From Planctomycetales bacterium (GTDB lineage Bacteria; Planctomycetota; Planctomycetia; Isosphaerales; Isosphaeraceae): DNA of 31,016 bases. The stretch is from contig DAHZZC010000771.1 in NCBI GenBank assembly GCA_027435495.1, forward strand, positions 1-31,016. The letters run 5' to 3'. Numbering within the stretch: the stretch's first letter is position 1; each line of letters starts with the position of its first letter. A program made the translations under genes and the position numbers. The notes beneath the pieces are model-generated. The model made no database searches. It saw only the letters and a program-made list of their open reading frames with translations, and was not told where the DNA came from. Below are positions 29,928-31,016 of this stretch, one piece after another.

Positions 29928-30225
29928 CCGGCTGCCAGGAACTAGATTATGATATCTAGGAAACCTCGATTCAGCCTTGAACAGGCCGGTTAGAGCGGCC
30001 CGAGGATCGGCCGCGGGATGGAGAGCGCTCCCGATCCCATTGGCGCGGCCTGTATCGGCCGAAGATTACCCTCGCGGAGGTCGAGCTGATCCCGGATCTG
30101 AGCCGCCCGGCCTCCCTTGCAGTGTGTCATCCTGTACGAGCGCCTCTGGGATGAGGCTCATCCACGCAGGCGTCCGCCCGACTTACGGAATCGTCGGATG
30201 CAGGCGCCCCTGAAGAGGTGGCACC
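29928..30225 (+). other. Upstream region of the 11-residue repeat protein gene
   Basis: About 300 bases with no convincing gene. The word GATATCTAG appears at about 29951 and recurs at 31006 near the end of the window. An AT-rich stretch near 29944-29960 could carry a promoter, but I see no clear pair of boxes. Confidence 0.3.
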
Positions 30226-30918
30226 ATGGACCGCGCATCCAGTCCGTTTTGGAGGCCCGGGGGCGTCGCGGCCGCGCGTCGCCGTCGGAACCGATTGGCC
30301 CCGACCATCGTGGAGTCCGCCTCGCGACTCGAAGAGCGTGCGCTTCTCTCCGTCGCGATGGCCTTCAGTCCTCGACCAACTCTGCTCCAGGTGAGGGAAG
30401 CCCGTGCCGAGTCGCTCCACAACATGCCGACCGCGGCCCCGACCCTCGTGATTTCGACTCGCTCGGAGATCCCCGGCCGGATCGGCCGCCTCATCGCCCC
30501 GCGGATGAGCCTGCTGAACGCCGGCGCGCGGTCCTATCCGATCTTCCTGAGTGCCCCGATGCAGAACGTCACGGTCACGATGCCGACATCCTCCTCACCC
30601 ACGACCATGCCCTCGAACGGATTCACCAATTCGGGCACAACAGTCAGTGGAACCACGCCGATCATCGGGATGTACCCGATGACGAGCGGGATCGCTCTGC
30701 GCTCGGGCTTGTTCAACACCGGGATCGCCCTCCGGTCGGGCCTTATCAACACCGGGATCGCCCTCCGACCGAGTCTCTTCGACAGCGGGACCACCATGCG
30801 GACTCGCCTGACGGACATCGGGATCGCCCTGCGGACGCGCCTGATGGACATCGGAATCGCCATCCGAACACACTTCCTCGACATCGGGATCGCCGCTCGC
30901 GATCGCCTGTTCGGCTGA
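30226..30918 (+). CDS. Small secreted protein with planctomycete extracellular motif and 11-residue repeats
   Basis: A 230-residue protein. Near its start RLEERALLS is the planctomycete extracellular motif, preceded by a basic stretch RRRRNR, as in the giant protein. The middle (about 110-140) is rich in Ser, Thr and Pro. Residues 155-230 are seven head-to-tail 11-residue units: GIALRSGLFNT, GIALRSGLINT, GIALRPSLFDS, GTTMRTRLTDI, GIALRTRLMDI, GIAIRTHFLDI and a last short GIAARDRLFG. The period and the I/L-R-L-F pattern suggest a beta-solenoid or amphipathic helix. GAGGTG lies eight bases before ATG 30226. The role is unknown. Confidence 0.8.
   Translation: MDRASSPFWRPGGVAAARRRRNRLAPTIVESASRLEERALLSVAMAFSPRPTLLQVREARAESLHNMPTAAPTLVISTRSEIPGRIGRLIAPRMSLLNAGARSYPIFLSAPMQNVTVTMPTSSSPTTMPSNGFTNSGTTVSGTTPIIGMYPMTSGIALRSGLFNTGIALRSGLINTGIALRPSLFDSGTTMRTRLTDIGIALRTRLMDIGIAIRTHFLDIGIAARDRLFG
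30688..30915 (+). repeat. Seven 33-bp in-frame repeats
   Basis: Units at 30688, 30721, 30754, 30787, 30820, 30853 and 30886 (the last 30 bases). They encode the GIALR.GL..T repeats. Copies 1 and 2 differ little at DNA level, showing recent duplication; the others have diverged. Confidence 0.85.
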
Positions 30919-30958
30919 GAGTTTGCGAAGGGAAGGGGATCGGGGCGGGTGTATCTCA

Positions 30959-31004
30959 GATTCCAGAAATCGCAAGAGACGGCGTCGATCAGGAATCTGG
31001 AATC
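30959..31004. repeat. Inverted repeat near the right edge
   Basis: GATTCCAGA (30959-30967) is the exact reverse complement of TCTGGAATC (30996-31004), with 28 bases between. It may be a terminator stem for the preceding gene or the end of a feature lying outside the window. Confidence 0.4.
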
Positions 31005-31016
31005 CGATATCTAGAA

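Overview
The window looks like chromosomal or large-plasmid DNA of a planctomycete, most likely of the Isosphaeraceae type. The base composition is GC-rich. Two secreted proteins carry the short N-terminal planctomycete extracellular motif (LEARTLLS and LEERALLS). A large exported cytochrome has the planctomycete/verrucomicrobial heme-binding domain layout, and several small stress proteins (DUF3309, CsbD) are present. No rRNA, tRNA or CRISPR array was seen. All functions are read from sequence motifs by eye; no search was run.

Layout. 0.1-6.4 kb is a block of signalling, stress and envelope genes: a PocR/GAF sensor histidine kinase, DUF3309 membrane peptide, CsbD-like protein, lipoprotein, CBS-pair protein, PlsC-type acyltransferase, and two divergent DUF2294 genes. 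Between the DUF2294 genes lies a structured leader with a strong intrinsic terminator that may be an attenuator. 6.4-13.0 kb holds an exported di-heme/beta-propeller protein, three small hypothetical genes, and a secreted protein of carboxypeptidase-regulatory-like repeats. 13.08-14.33 kb is a solo tnpB element (IS200/IS605 type, no tnpA) inserted between two convergent genes; its promoter suggests a leaderless transcript. 14.4-26.2 kb on the minus strand is one 3,934-codon gene for a giant secreted mosaic of Asp-box propellers, P-domains, Ig-like domains, FG-GAP/VCBS-like repeats, a Gly-rich linker and a His/Lys-rich tail. At least eight copies of a ~65-residue module interrupt other domains in it.

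26.2-27.95 kb has no gene. Most of it (about 26.69-27.92 kb) is a degenerate array with an 8-bp period (unit like GGTTCCTG) and 40 CCWGG sites in about 1.2 kb. It ends about 70 bp before a ParA-type ATPase gene, which is followed by a small protein with a disordered N-terminus and a C-terminal ribbon-helix-helix. My main hypothesis is that array, ParA and RHH protein form a partition/positioning module in which the array is the centromere-like site. The window ends with weak ORFs and a small secreted protein ending in seven 11-residue repeats.
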